From Alkalicoccobacillus plakortidis (lineage in GTDB: Bacteria; Bacillota; Bacilli; Bacillales; Bacillaceae_D): 64,000 nt of DNA. A program made the translations under genes and the position numbers. This document shows positions 55,125-63,142 of this stretch, piece by piece; within the stretch, counting starts at the first letter, position 1; every line of letters starts with the position of its first letter. The DNA is taken from contig NZ_JAMQJY010000001.1 of NCBI RefSeq assembly GCF_023703085.1, positions 2,170,001-2,234,000 on the forward strand, given 5' to 3'. The notes under the pieces were generated by a model. The model was not told the DNA's origin. It ran no database searches and was given only the letters and a program-made list of their open reading frames with translations.

Positions 55125-56621
55125 CTATAACATGACACCATCTTTGAAAATAGCTATCTCTCTAAATCCATTCTTCTCATTATTAGTACGCTTCTCTCCA
55201 GAGGCTACATCTAACAGATAATGAAAGAACTCATCTCGTGTATCTTCCATACTCTTACCTTCTACAAGTACACCTGCGTTGTAATCAATCCAGTTTTTCT
55301 TTTTATTATATAGGGTTGAGTTCGTTGAAATTTTAACAGTCGGTACCGGTCCACCAAAAGGAGTCCCTCGTCCGGTTGTGAAGAGCACAATATGGGCTCC
55401 CGCAGCAGCTAACGCGGTAACCGAAACAAGATCATTTCCTGGTCCTTGTACTAGATTTAATCCTGTTTCTGATACCTTCTCACCATAATCTAACACATCG
55501 ACAATTGTTGCAAAGCCGCCTTTTTGAACACAACCAAGTGATTTTTCTTCTAGGGTAGTAATTCCACCCTGCTTGTTGCCTGGTGAAGGGTTCTCATAGA
55601 CGGGCTGTTCATGTCGGATAAAATACTCTTTGAAATCATTGATCAGATCAACCATTTGATCAAAAACCACACGATCTTTGGCACGATCCATTAAGATGGT
55701 TTCTGCTCCAAACATCTCAGGAACCTCTGTTAATATCGTTGTCCCTCCGTTACTAATCAAAAGGTCTGAGAATGCCCCAACCATCGGATTAGCCGTTATG
55801 CCTGATAAACCATCTGATCCCCCACATTTTAAGCCTACCTTCAGCTTAGAAATAGGAACCGGCTGTTGTTCAAAACTAGTTGCATAGTCTACTAGTTCAT
55901 CCAATAACGCTAATCCCTCTTCCAGCTCATCTTCTGATTCTTGGGCTGCCAAAAACCGAATACGCTCTGGATCAAAATTAGGCATCGCTTGTTTAAAGGA
56001 TTCAATAAAATTATTCTCACAGCCTAAACCAAGCACTAGAACTCCAGCTGCATTTGGGTGCTCTACAAGTCTAGCCAAAAGTTTTTGTGTGTTTTCCAGG
56101 TCGTCACCTAACTGCGAACAGCCAAACGGGTGCGGAAAATGATGCACACCATCAAATTCACGATCGCCGTTTGTGTTGTTCGCGAGCCTTGCTAAGCTTT
56201 CAGCTACCTTATTAATACAGCCAACTGTATTAATAATCCAAACCTCGTTTCTAATCCCCACCTCCCCATTTTTCCGTACATATCCTTGGAAGGTGTGCTC
56301 AGAAGCATGAATGTCTACGTTTGTTTCGTTAATTTCCTGATAATCATACTCTAACGCTCCTGATAGATTTGTCTTGACGTTATCAGTGTGAACCCAAGAA
56401 CCACGTTTGATCTCCTTAGTGGCATGTCCAATAGGAAAACCATACTTGATAATATCTTCTCCCGGCGAGAGATCATGTACAGCAATCTTGTGACCAGATG
56501 GAATATCCTCTAACAGTTCAAATTCACGATCCTTATATGCAATGGCTGTACCTTTTGCTAGGTCCTTTAAAGTAATCAAAACAGAATCCTGTTCATGGAC
56601 TTGTGTGAATTCTTTTTGCAT
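55125..56621 (-). CDS. uxaA: Altronate dehydratase UxaA family
   Basis: Dehydratase of 498 residues that converts D-altronate to 2-keto-3-deoxygluconate. The N-terminal SAF-type domain (about 1-95) has LITLKDLAKGTAIAYKDREFELLEDIPSGHKIAVHDL. The catalytic body has RNEVWIINTVGCINKVAE, HPFGCSQLGDDLENTQ, LGLGCENN, KCGGSDGLSGITANPMVG, and TGRGTPFGGPVPTVKISTN near the end; conserved cysteines likely hold iron. Galactarate dehydratase is a relative, but length and wording favour UxaA. It is 12 bp downstream of the TRAP permease gene, forming one operon. Confidence 0.9.
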   Translation of the reverse strand: MQKEFTQVHEQDSVLITLKDLAKGTAIAYKDREFELLEDIPSGHKIAVHDLSPGEDIIKYGFPIGHATKEIKRGSWVHTDNVKTNLSGALEYDYQEINETNVDIHASEHTFQGYVRKNGEVGIRNEVWIINTVGCINKVAESLARLANNTNGDREFDGVHHFPHPFGCSQLGDDLENTQKLLARLVEHPNAAGVLVLGLGCENNFIESFKQAMPNFDPERIRFLAAQESEDELEEGLALLDELVDYATSFEQQPVPISKLKVGLKCGGSDGLSGITANPMVGAFSDLLISNGGTTILTEVPEMFGAETILMDRAKDRVVFDQMVDLINDFKEYFIRHEQPVYENPSPGNKQGGITTLEEKSLGCVQKGGFATIVDVLDYGEKVSETGLNLVQGPGNDLVSVTALAAAGAHIVLFTTGRGTPFGGPVPTVKISTNSTLYNKKKNWIDYNAGVLVEGKSMEDTRDEFFHYLLDVASGEKRTNNEKNGFREIAIFKDGVML

Positions 56622-56633
56622 AAGCTCCTCCTA

Positions 56634-57915
56634 TTAAAGAATTGATGGTAGCCATAATGAAATAGCTGGAACAAAAGCTATAAGTAAAATTGCAACTATC
56701 AACGCTAACCAAAAAGGCCAGACTTCTTTGATAAATGCTTCAATTTTAACTTTTGTAATGGCAGCAGTGGTAAACATAATCGTTCCAACTGGTGGTGTGA
56801 TCGTTCCGACACTTAGACATAGAATGAAGAATATTCCAAAATGAACAGGATCAATACCAAACGAATTGACCATCGGTAGGAGAATAGGAGTTAAAATAAT
56901 GAGTAACACATTTCCTTCAATTAACGTACCAACAGCAATAAGGAAAACCATTACAATAACTAAGAAAAGGACTGGGCTTCCTACAAAGCTTGTTACTTTT
57001 TCTGTTAAGAATTGTGGAATTTGTTCTAGTGTCAGAATCCAGCCAAAAGCTGTTCCTGCAGCAATAATAACCATAATTGTTGCTGTGAGATTAACAGACT
57101 CTTTAATAGCGGCGTATAAATCTCGACCCGTCATTTTTCTATAGATTAAGAAACCAAGTAACAAGGCATAGATCACGGCAATGGCTCCAAGCTTCTGTTG
57201 GGCTAAACACCCCAAAGCGAATTCCACCTATAATGATAATCGGTAATAAAATAGCTAGTATGGCATCCTTGGAAGCAAATAAGATCTCCTTTGGTTTTGC
57301 TGCAGGTTTCTTTTCTACCTCGAACCCGCGTTTTTTAGCTAGAAAATGAACAAGGACTAAGAAAATGACACTTAGCATAAGACCTGGTACAATTCCGGCC
57401 ATAAATAATTTTCCGATCGAAACGTTTCCAATATATCCATACATGATAAGGGCAATACCAGGTGGGATAATTGGTGTAATAAGTGATGTTGCAGCGGTTA
57501 GCGCTGTTGAGAATGCCGGTGGATAGTTACGTTTTGTCATCTCTGGTACTAAAACCTTAGACTGCATCGCAGCATCAGCAATGTTCGAACCAGAAAGTCC
57601 ACCCATTAATACACTTAAGAGTACGTTTACTTTCGCTAAACCACCTGTCATATGCCCTGTCAGAACTTGTGCAAATCGTAGCATACGTTCTGTAATTCCT
57701 GTATAGTTCATCAAAATACCTGCCGTAACAAAAAACACAATTGCTAGAAGCGGAAACGATTCAATTCCACTCATCATTCTCTGAATTAAGATTTCATTTG
57801 CAAAACTATCATTAAAAATAAAATAAAAAGCACAGGCCGCAATCATTGCATAGGCAACCGGAATATTCATTATCATTAGGACAAGCATTAAAATTAGTGT
57901 AATGGCTAGTATCAT
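56634..57915 (-). pseudogene. TRAP transporter large permease DctM, frameshifted
   Basis: Large membrane subunit of a sodium-coupled tripartite transporter with about 12 segments. It has GGLSGSNIADAAMQSKVLVPEM, TAATSLITPIIPPGIALIMYG, and SVGTITPPVGTIMFTTAAITKVKIE. The frame breaks at 57187-57192. Changing CCAAGC to CCAGC gives FGVFSPTEAGAIAVIYALLLGFL, the highly conserved TEAGA motif of the family, and 426 residues in all. It lies between dctQ (2 bp upstream) and uxaA. The likely cargo is a sugar acid used by the cluster. Confidence 0.92.
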
Positions 57916-57917
57916 AG

Positions 57918-58400
57918 CTACTCGATTCCTCTCTCTTGATTCACATAGTCTCTATCTTTTCTAATAAAAACTCGAATAAGATGATATAAGACAAGTGCAG
58001 AACCAACAGGGACTGCCAGTGTGATAAATGTATAGCTGACCCCAAGAACTGGTGTTACCTTGGCTACCCCATGAATGGCAAACGTCGCTCCCCAACAAAC
58101 AAATACGATTAGAGTTACCGCAAAGATAAAGACTAAGCGAAATACCTGAAATCGAAAACGCCAATGCTCTGGAAGCTTTCGTACAAAATAATCAATCCCG
58201 ACATGAGAGTTGGTTTTCATTGCTGAACTCAGTCCTATAAATACAAGCCAGATGAATAGAGCGAGACTAATTTCTTCTGTCCATGTAATCGGATTATTTA
58301 AGACAAATCGAAAAAATACATTTGTACTAATTAATAGAATAATTCCTGCTAATGCTATAGCTGACAAAAAGTCATCTAGATTATTCACTACCTTTTTCAT
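57918..58400 (-). CDS. TRAP transporter small permease DctQ
   Basis: Four-span membrane subunit of 160 residues: segments near 10-30, 45-62, 85-105 and 125-147. The family motif FFRFVLNNPITWTEEISLALFIWLVFIGLSSA is clear. ATG 58400 (MKKVVNN) follows AAAGGAGGGC; an upstream extension to 58451 is not needed. It forms the membrane complex with DctM and receives substrate from DctP. Confidence 0.9.
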   Translation of the reverse strand: MKKVVNNLDDFLSAIALAGIILLISTNVFFRFVLNNPITWTEEISLALFIWLVFIGLSSAMKTNSHVGIDYFVRKLPEHWRFRFQVFRLVFIFAVTLIVFVCWGATFAIHGVAKVTPVLGVSYTFITLAVPVGSALVLYHLIRVFIRKDRDYVNQERGIE

Positions 58401-58413
58401 GTTGCGCCCTCCT

Positions 58414-59427
58414 TTATTCAGTTGTGCTTCTCTGCTCGAGCAATTCATCAATCGTTTCTTTAAGATCAGGGCTCCATTCAGGCGTCACATCAAAAATCCG
58501 TTCAGCTTTCTCTTTAAAAGCCTCTTGATCTACTTCATTTATGATAATTCCTTGTTCTTCAAATAACTCTAAAACATCCTCTTCTTGCTGATAAACAATC
58601 TCTTTCCCATACTCCCCAGCTTCATCACCCGTTGTGCGTAGAATTTCTAATAAGTCCTCAGGCAAATCTTCCAAAAATTCTGTTCCACTCACCCACGGAC
58701 TCATGATTTTGGTATGACCTGTAAGAGCCAAATATTTGGCTACCTCATTTGTCTTAGACGCTTCAAGTACTGGGATAGGATTTTCTGCTCCATCAATCAC
58801 ACCTTGCTGCAGGGATGCGTACATATCCCCTAGAGGAAGTGGTGTTGGTGAAGCACCTAGTACACTAAAAGTGTTAATGTACATCTGATTATTAGGAACT
58901 CGTATCTTCATCCCTCTTAGATCATCCGGAGTTAGGACTTCTCTTGTGGTCATGAGATGTCTCTCTCCATACAAAGTGTTTGTTGAAACCACATCAAATC
59001 CAATCTCTTTAAGTTCCTGTCGCTGCTCATCAAACCATTCTGTTTCAGCTAGATAAAATAAGTCATTAACGTCATCTACAATATAAGGAGCCGTCAGCAC
59101 CCCTAGATCTGGAACAAAGTTCATTAGGAAATCATAACCTGTGAAGATAATGACATTACTTCCGAACAACGCTTGCTCGACTACATCCGCTTCCGATCCA
59201 AGCTGCGAACTAGGATAGAGATGAAAGTCCAAACGACCGCCACTTCTTTCCTCAGCAAGCTCCTTCCATTTATGTGCAACCTGATCTATAGGCTCACCTG
59301 GCTGATTTCCATACGCTAGATTTACGGTATACACATCTTTCTCTGCTGATGCATTTGTTGTTGATTGACAGGCGTTTAGCGTGAACAGAAGTGCAATCAA
59401 CACGATGGGCATTAGTAGCTTTCTCAT
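58414..59427 (-). CDS. TRAP transporter substrate-binding lipoprotein DctP
   Basis: Extracellular solute receptor of 337 residues. The signal peptide ends in LNAC (lipobox). The substrate-binding core has YPSSQLGSEADVVEQALFGSN, LRGMKIRVPNNQMYINTFSVLGASPTPLPLGDMYASLQQGVIDGAENP, with the conserved Arg that grips the carboxylate in MKIRVP. ATG 59427 is favoured by AGGGGAG at good spacing over a TTG nine bases upstream. The carboxylate-binding Arg agrees with uptake of a sugar acid. A cre site lies just upstream. Confidence 0.92.
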   Translation of the reverse strand: MRKLLMPIVLIALLFTLNACQSTTNASAEKDVYTVNLAYGNQPGEPIDQVAHKWKELAEERSGGRLDFHLYPSSQLGSEADVVEQALFGSNVIIFTGYDFLMNFVPDLGVLTAPYIVDDVNDLFYLAETEWFDEQRQELKEIGFDVVSTNTLYGERHLMTTREVLTPDDLRGMKIRVPNNQMYINTFSVLGASPTPLPLGDMYASLQQGVIDGAENPIPVLEASKTNEVAKYLALTGHTKIMSPWVSGTEFLEDLPEDLLEILRTTGDEAGEYGKEIVYQQEEDVLELFEEQGIIINEVDQEAFKEKAERIFDVTPEWSPDLKETIDELLEQRSTTE

Positions 59428-59446
59428 AACGTTCAACTCCCCTAAT

Positions 59447-59460
59447 AGTTAGCGCTTACA
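59447..59460 (-). promoter_or_regulatory. cre site upstream of the TRAP/uxaA operon
   Basis: TGTAAGCGCTAACT on the minus strand matches the degenerate cre consensus TGWAARCGYTWNCW at all positions. It lies 20 bp upstream of the dctP start, so CcpA repression by preferred sugars is expected. Confidence 0.75.
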
Positions 59461-59519
59461 TAGTAAGATAGAATAGAAATCCTAGCGGATACTTTACATA
59501 CTAGGATCCTGTCCTTTTC

Positions 59520-60533
59520 TTATACTGTTACCACTGCTTTTATCACCTTTGATTCAGGCTTTAACCAGGTTTCAAATGTTTCAATTAATTGATCAAATTC
59601 ACATCTATGACTAATATAATGATCCATGTTGTATTGTCCTGAAGATAATAACTCAGCAACGTCTTCAAAATCTTGAATAGCTGCGTTTCGGCTGCCAAGT
59701 AGTGTTAACTCTTTTTTATGGAAGTCTGGATCATGAAATGAAATATCCTGTTTTACTAACCCTACATAAACCAGTTTGCCACCAAAGCCGACATAATCAA
59801 AAGCCTGTTTCATCGAATGGATATTGCCTGTTGCATCAAAAACGATCGAGGGCATCTTCCCAATAACGTCTTTTAATTCAGCCTCAGACGGTTTACTTGA
59901 GCAAATGGTCTTCCCAATACCTGCCCATTCCTTACAGAAGGATAATCGACCTTCATTGACATCAAGTACCGTTACATCTGCTCCCTTACGTTTAGCAAAT
60001 GCCATCACTCCAAGGCCAATTGGTCCAGCTCCTATGACTAATACATGCTCCCCTTCTTTTACCTCTGCTCGATTGACAGCATGCGCCCCTATCGCTAAAG
60101 GCTCGATTAAAGCAGCGTGATCAAGTGAAAGATGGTTCGTTTGAATAAGATGCTCCCTAGGGACTACAATTTGCTCACGCATGCCTCCATCAGAATGAAC
60201 ACCCAATACCTTTAAGGATTCACAGCAATTGGTTTTACCCGCCTTACACGCATCACACTGACCACAATGCATATACGGAACAACTGCAACACGATCCCCT
60301 TTTTTTAGATCTGTTACTTCGTTACTTACTTCTGCAACCTCTCCAGATAATTCATGTCCTAGTACTCTCGGATATTGAAAAAAAGGCTGATTCCCCATAT
60401 ATGCATGTAGATCCGTTCCACAAATTCCAACCCTTTTTATTTGAATAAGGACTTCTCCTTTATTAACTGTAGGCGCTTTCATATCATCTCTAAAAATAAA
60501 CTCTTTTGGTTGATTACAAACAATTCCTCTCAT
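59520..60533 (-). CDS. Zinc-dependent alcohol dehydrogenase, L-galactonate dehydrogenase-like
   Basis: Medium-chain dehydrogenase of 337 residues. The catalytic zinc ligands lie in VGICGTDLHAY (Cys) and VLGHELSGEV (His-Glu), the structural zinc ligands in CGQCDACKAGKTNCC, and the NAD site is VIGAGPIGLGVMA. The opening MRGIVCNQPKEFIFRD resembles sugar-acid dehydrogenases such as L-galactonate 5-dehydrogenase (LgoD) and related enzymes. With UxaA and a TRAP carrier downstream, it plausibly feeds tagaturonate/altronate catabolism, but other sugar acids or alditols are possible. GGAGGACG precedes the ATG. Confidence 0.85.
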   Translation of the reverse strand: MRGIVCNQPKEFIFRDDMKAPTVNKGEVLIQIKRVGICGTDLHAYMGNQPFFQYPRVLGHELSGEVAEVSNEVTDLKKGDRVAVVPYMHCGQCDACKAGKTNCCESLKVLGVHSDGGMREQIVVPREHLIQTNHLSLDHAALIEPLAIGAHAVNRAEVKEGEHVLVIGAGPIGLGVMAFAKRKGADVTVLDVNEGRLSFCKEWAGIGKTICSSKPSEAELKDVIGKMPSIVFDATGNIHSMKQAFDYVGFGGKLVYVGLVKQDISFHDPDFHKKELTLLGSRNAAIQDFEDVAELLSSGQYNMDHYISHRCEFDQLIETFETWLKPESKVIKAVVTV

Positions 60534-60575
60534 GTTCGTCCTCCTGTTATTCTTCTTAGACAGATCATAACAACA

Positions 60576-60632
60576 AAATTAAGCTATAGATATTGCTTAA
60601 TTTGACTTATTTATACCTTTTATTGATATAAT
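60576..60632 (+). promoter_or_regulatory. Promoter and inverted repeat between dehydrogenase and AraC gene
   Basis: AAATTAAGC / GCTTAATTT (60576-60584, 60595-60603), perfect 9-bp arms, overlaps a TTGACT -35 (60602-60607); TATAAT (60627-60632) follows after 19 bases. It sits in the 116-bp divergent gap and is a candidate operator for the adjacent AraC-type regulator. Confidence 0.5.
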
Positions 60633-60649
60633 AATAAAGAGGTGATGAT

Positions 60650-61516
60650 ATGAAGCGAATTCAAAAAGCCATTACACCTGGTCAAAATTTACCTATCTCT
60701 ATTACCTATAAGGATACCAAATCTCAACGAAATGAACTTCCACATCACACTCATGATTGGAATGAAATCATTTATGTTTACAAAGGCAAAGGCACATTAC
60801 TTATTGATCAAAACCTGTACCAAGTAGCTCCAGGTGATTTGTTTGTTATACCAGGCAATGTGATACATCGTGCCCTACCATCATCTGAGCATTTAATTAC
60901 CTCAACAGCTATTTTTTTCAGTTCATCTCTCACTCAATTACCTGATTTTTTGTATGCGCATTCAAAACATTCAATTGTTAATTTAGCTCGCTTAGAGAAA
61001 ACCTATCGTTTCCAAATTCAGCAATCAAGTATAGAAGAATTAGAACATTATTTAGATAAAATTCACCTTGAGATAAGTGAAGCCACTGCGGATTCTGAAC
61101 GGGCATTATTTTTGTGGCTTCAAATGCTTCTTGCTTATCTTGACCGGCATTGTGTCATTAACTCCACCTCATTTAAATCAACTAGTGAACCTGAATGGAT
61201 ACGTAATTTGCTGCTTTATATTGAAAGTCATCTTGATCAAAAACTTGAATTGGATGAGCTTGCTAGAAGAGCGTCCATTTCATCCGCTCATCTTAGTCGA
61301 GTCTTTAAAAAGTACCTGGGCATTGGGTTATCTGAATATATTACATCAAAGCGAATGGCAAAGGCTAAGCAACAATTATTGCATTCAAACGAGAACATCG
61401 AAACAATAGCTGAAGCTTGCGGATTTGCCAGTATGCCTCACTTTTACCGAACATTCAAGAAGCATAATGAAATGACCCCAACTATATACAGAAAAGCAGG
61501 AGCCTTTGGTGAGTAG
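60650..61516 (+). CDS. AraC family transcriptional regulator
   Basis: Regulator of 288 residues. An N-terminal cupin sensor (about 20-100; ELPHHTHDWNEIIYVYKGKGTLLIDQNLYQVAPGDLFVIPGNVIHR) binds a small ligand. The C-terminal pair of helix-turn-helix motifs is LDELARRASISSAHLSRVFKKYLGIGLSEYI and IETIAEACGFASMPHFYRTFKKHNEMTP. Divergent from the dehydrogenase gene, so it likely activates the dehydrogenase and TRAP/uxaA genes in response to the sugar acid. AGAGGTGATG precedes the ATG. Confidence 0.88.
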   Translation: MKRIQKAITPGQNLPISITYKDTKSQRNELPHHTHDWNEIIYVYKGKGTLLIDQNLYQVAPGDLFVIPGNVIHRALPSSEHLITSTAIFFSSSLTQLPDFLYAHSKHSIVNLARLEKTYRFQIQQSSIEELEHYLDKIHLEISEATADSERALFLWLQMLLAYLDRHCVINSTSFKSTSEPEWIRNLLLYIESHLDQKLELDELARRASISSAHLSRVFKKYLGIGLSEYITSKRMAKAKQQLLHSNENIETIAEACGFASMPHFYRTFKKHNEMTPTIYRKAGAFGE

Positions 61517-61526
61517 GCTCCTGCTT
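61494..61526. terminator. Hairpin overlapping the end of the AraC gene
   Basis: AAGCAGGAGCC / GGCTCCTGCTT, 11-bp perfect arms spanning the stop codon. A short T-run is present only on the minus strand side, so it may mainly terminate the convergent PHP-gene transcript. Confidence 0.6.
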
Positions 61527-61535
61527 AGAATGTGA

Positions 61536-62297
61536 TTACATGCCAGCAACTAGTTCTTGCTTGATTTGTTTTTTTACTATTTTTGCGGCCCCTATCTTTG
61601 TTCGTAATACTGGGGATATCGTTCTCGTATAGTTTGACGAAGTAATCTCAGCTTTTAAATCGATTGCAGTTTCACAATCGTTTGAGAATTGATTCCACAC
61701 AGCGCCTAAGTGTATTGGATGATGCGAATCACTTCCACATACAACTGGTAGATTTACTAATTCTGCAAATGCTAAGACATCACGCTCCATTTCCTTAACA
61801 CCATGTTCATATAGGTCTTTACCATTTAAATCAAAAGCATCAAGCCTTTTTAATAAATCCGTTGAATGCTGTGTTAAAGGTGTAGTTGATCTTAGTGGAT
61901 GGGCACCAATTTTCAAGAAATTAAACCGCTCACCAATCTCTAATAACTCTTCGAGTGCAATAAAGTCTGCTTCTGATGTATGAGCTTCAAGCAAATCTCT
62001 CGTTTGAAGAATCTCTTTCTTATGACCAATAAATAAAATATGCCCCGTCTCTTTCACATCTATTTCCATACCCGTGAATACCTTAAAACCATCCACAAGA
62101 TAATAGTTCCCCTTATATTCATATCTCTTATCCAATTCTTCGTAGATATCATAAAACCGACTCGTATTAAAATGTTCGGTCATAGCAAGTGCCTGTAATC
62201 CTGCTTCCTTTGCATTTAAAATAACCTCATGAAAAAAATCAGGATCAAAATTAACTCGTTTAGCTAACTTAACATGTGTGTGAAAATCAATATTCAT
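61536..62297 (-). CDS. PHP domain metal-dependent phosphoesterase
   Basis: PHP-fold protein of 253 residues. Metal-site motifs are IDFHTHVKLAK, AMTEHFNTSRF, FTGMEIDVKETGHILFIGH, KIGAHPLRS and VVCGSDSHHP. Related proteins hydrolyse phosphate from histidinol phosphate or other small molecules. The ATG giving MNIDFHTH is preferred because GAGGG lies about ten bases upstream. It follows the ECF transporter T-gene by 20 bp and is probably co-transcribed with it. A link to metabolism of an imported vitamin or nucleoside is possible but unproven. Confidence 0.85.
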   Translation of the reverse strand: MNIDFHTHVKLAKRVNFDPDFFHEVILNAKEAGLQALAMTEHFNTSRFYDIYEELDKRYEYKGNYYLVDGFKVFTGMEIDVKETGHILFIGHKKEILQTRDLLEAHTSEADFIALEELLEIGERFNFLKIGAHPLRSTTPLTQHSTDLLKRLDAFDLNGKDLYEHGVKEMERDVLAFAELVNLPVVCGSDSHHPIHLGAVWNQFSNDCETAIDLKAEITSSNYTRTISPVLRTKIGAAKIVKKQIKQELVAGM

Positions 62298-62317
62298 AGA
62301 TACCAAACCCTCTCAAA

Positions 62318-63142
62318 TTATAATGGTGAAATGGTCCCAACTGTATAAACCGCACCTGTCACCATAATTGTTATCGCAATGAAATAAGCGTCAAATCTAG
62401 TCATTTTTAAATGAGCTAACTTTAATTCCTTAGAAGCCGAGCTTTCCATTGTGTAACTGAATCCTCGCACCTCAAGTGCTTCAACGGTTGTCCGTGTTCT
62501 TTTTGCTGTATTTAGCATCATTGGGTAAAAGGCAACAACCGCCATTTTTGCATAATAAATGAGATAATAAACATAAAATATACCCTTTTTTGCTGGTTTC
62601 TTTCCACGAAGTCGAAATGAGTGAATCAAATTCTCATACTCCTCTAATAAAATCGGAAGCATGCGATACCCGTATGAAACCCCAAAACCAAATTTAGCCG
62701 GAACACCAAAGCTAAGTAGAGAATCACTGAATTTTTCAGGATCTATACTAGTAAAAACAGCCATAGTAGCAAGAGAAATAACAAGTAATTTTAAAGTCAA
62801 TGGAACAATTGCCAAGGCAGCACCGAAGCTCCCACCAAGGAACACTGCAAGCGTCACAATATAAAAGAACTGCGAAAAGATACCGGCGGCTAATAGTATG
62901 ATCAGTAACGGACTAACCCTTGCATGGTAGGCAAGGATGCCCATAAATACAGATAAGCCTAGTAAAATCGTTAAATTATGAGTGAACCACGGAAGAATCG
63001 TAAAAATCGTGCACCATATAATAAGCATACGTGGATCCAACTTAGAAAAGTACGTTTCACCATGACCAAATGCTGTTCTCATTAGCTCAATCTTCACATT
63101 TTCAACGGTTATTTTACTTAAGAAATTATGAGATCCACTCAC
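62318..63142 (-). CDS. ECF transporter transmembrane T-component
   Basis: EcfT/CbiQ-family coupling protein of about 274 residues with five to six hydrophobic segments (for example LIIWCTIFTILPWF, LLIILLAAGIFSQFFYIVTL). Two arginine-containing cytoplasmic motifs in the C-terminal part touch the ATPases: RLRGKKP...and ALEVRGFS. GTG 63142 is preferred because AGAGGAG lies just before it, and it overlaps the end of the ATPase gene; the longer frame to 63193 would overlap by 68 bp. The S-component is not in the window, so the imported vitamin is unknown. Confidence 0.85.
   Translation of the reverse strand: MSGSHNFLSKITVENVKIELMRTAFGHGETYFSKLDPRMLIIWCTIFTILPWFTHNLTILLGLSVFMGILAYHARVSPLLIILLAAGIFSQFFYIVTLAVFLGGSFGAALAIVPLTLKLLVISLATMAVFTSIDPEKFSDSLLSFGVPAKFGFGVSYGYRMLPILLEEYENLIHSFRLRGKKPAKKGIFYVYYLIYYAKMAVVAFYPMMLNTAKRTRTTVEALEVRGFSYTMESSASKELKLAHLKMTRFDAYFIAITIMVTGAVYTVGTISPL

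Noticed and set aside
59824..60120. Antisense open frame within the zinc dehydrogenase gene, and many similar ones across the window
   Set aside because: Shadows of strongly supported genes, without ribosome sites or recognisable protein motifs.
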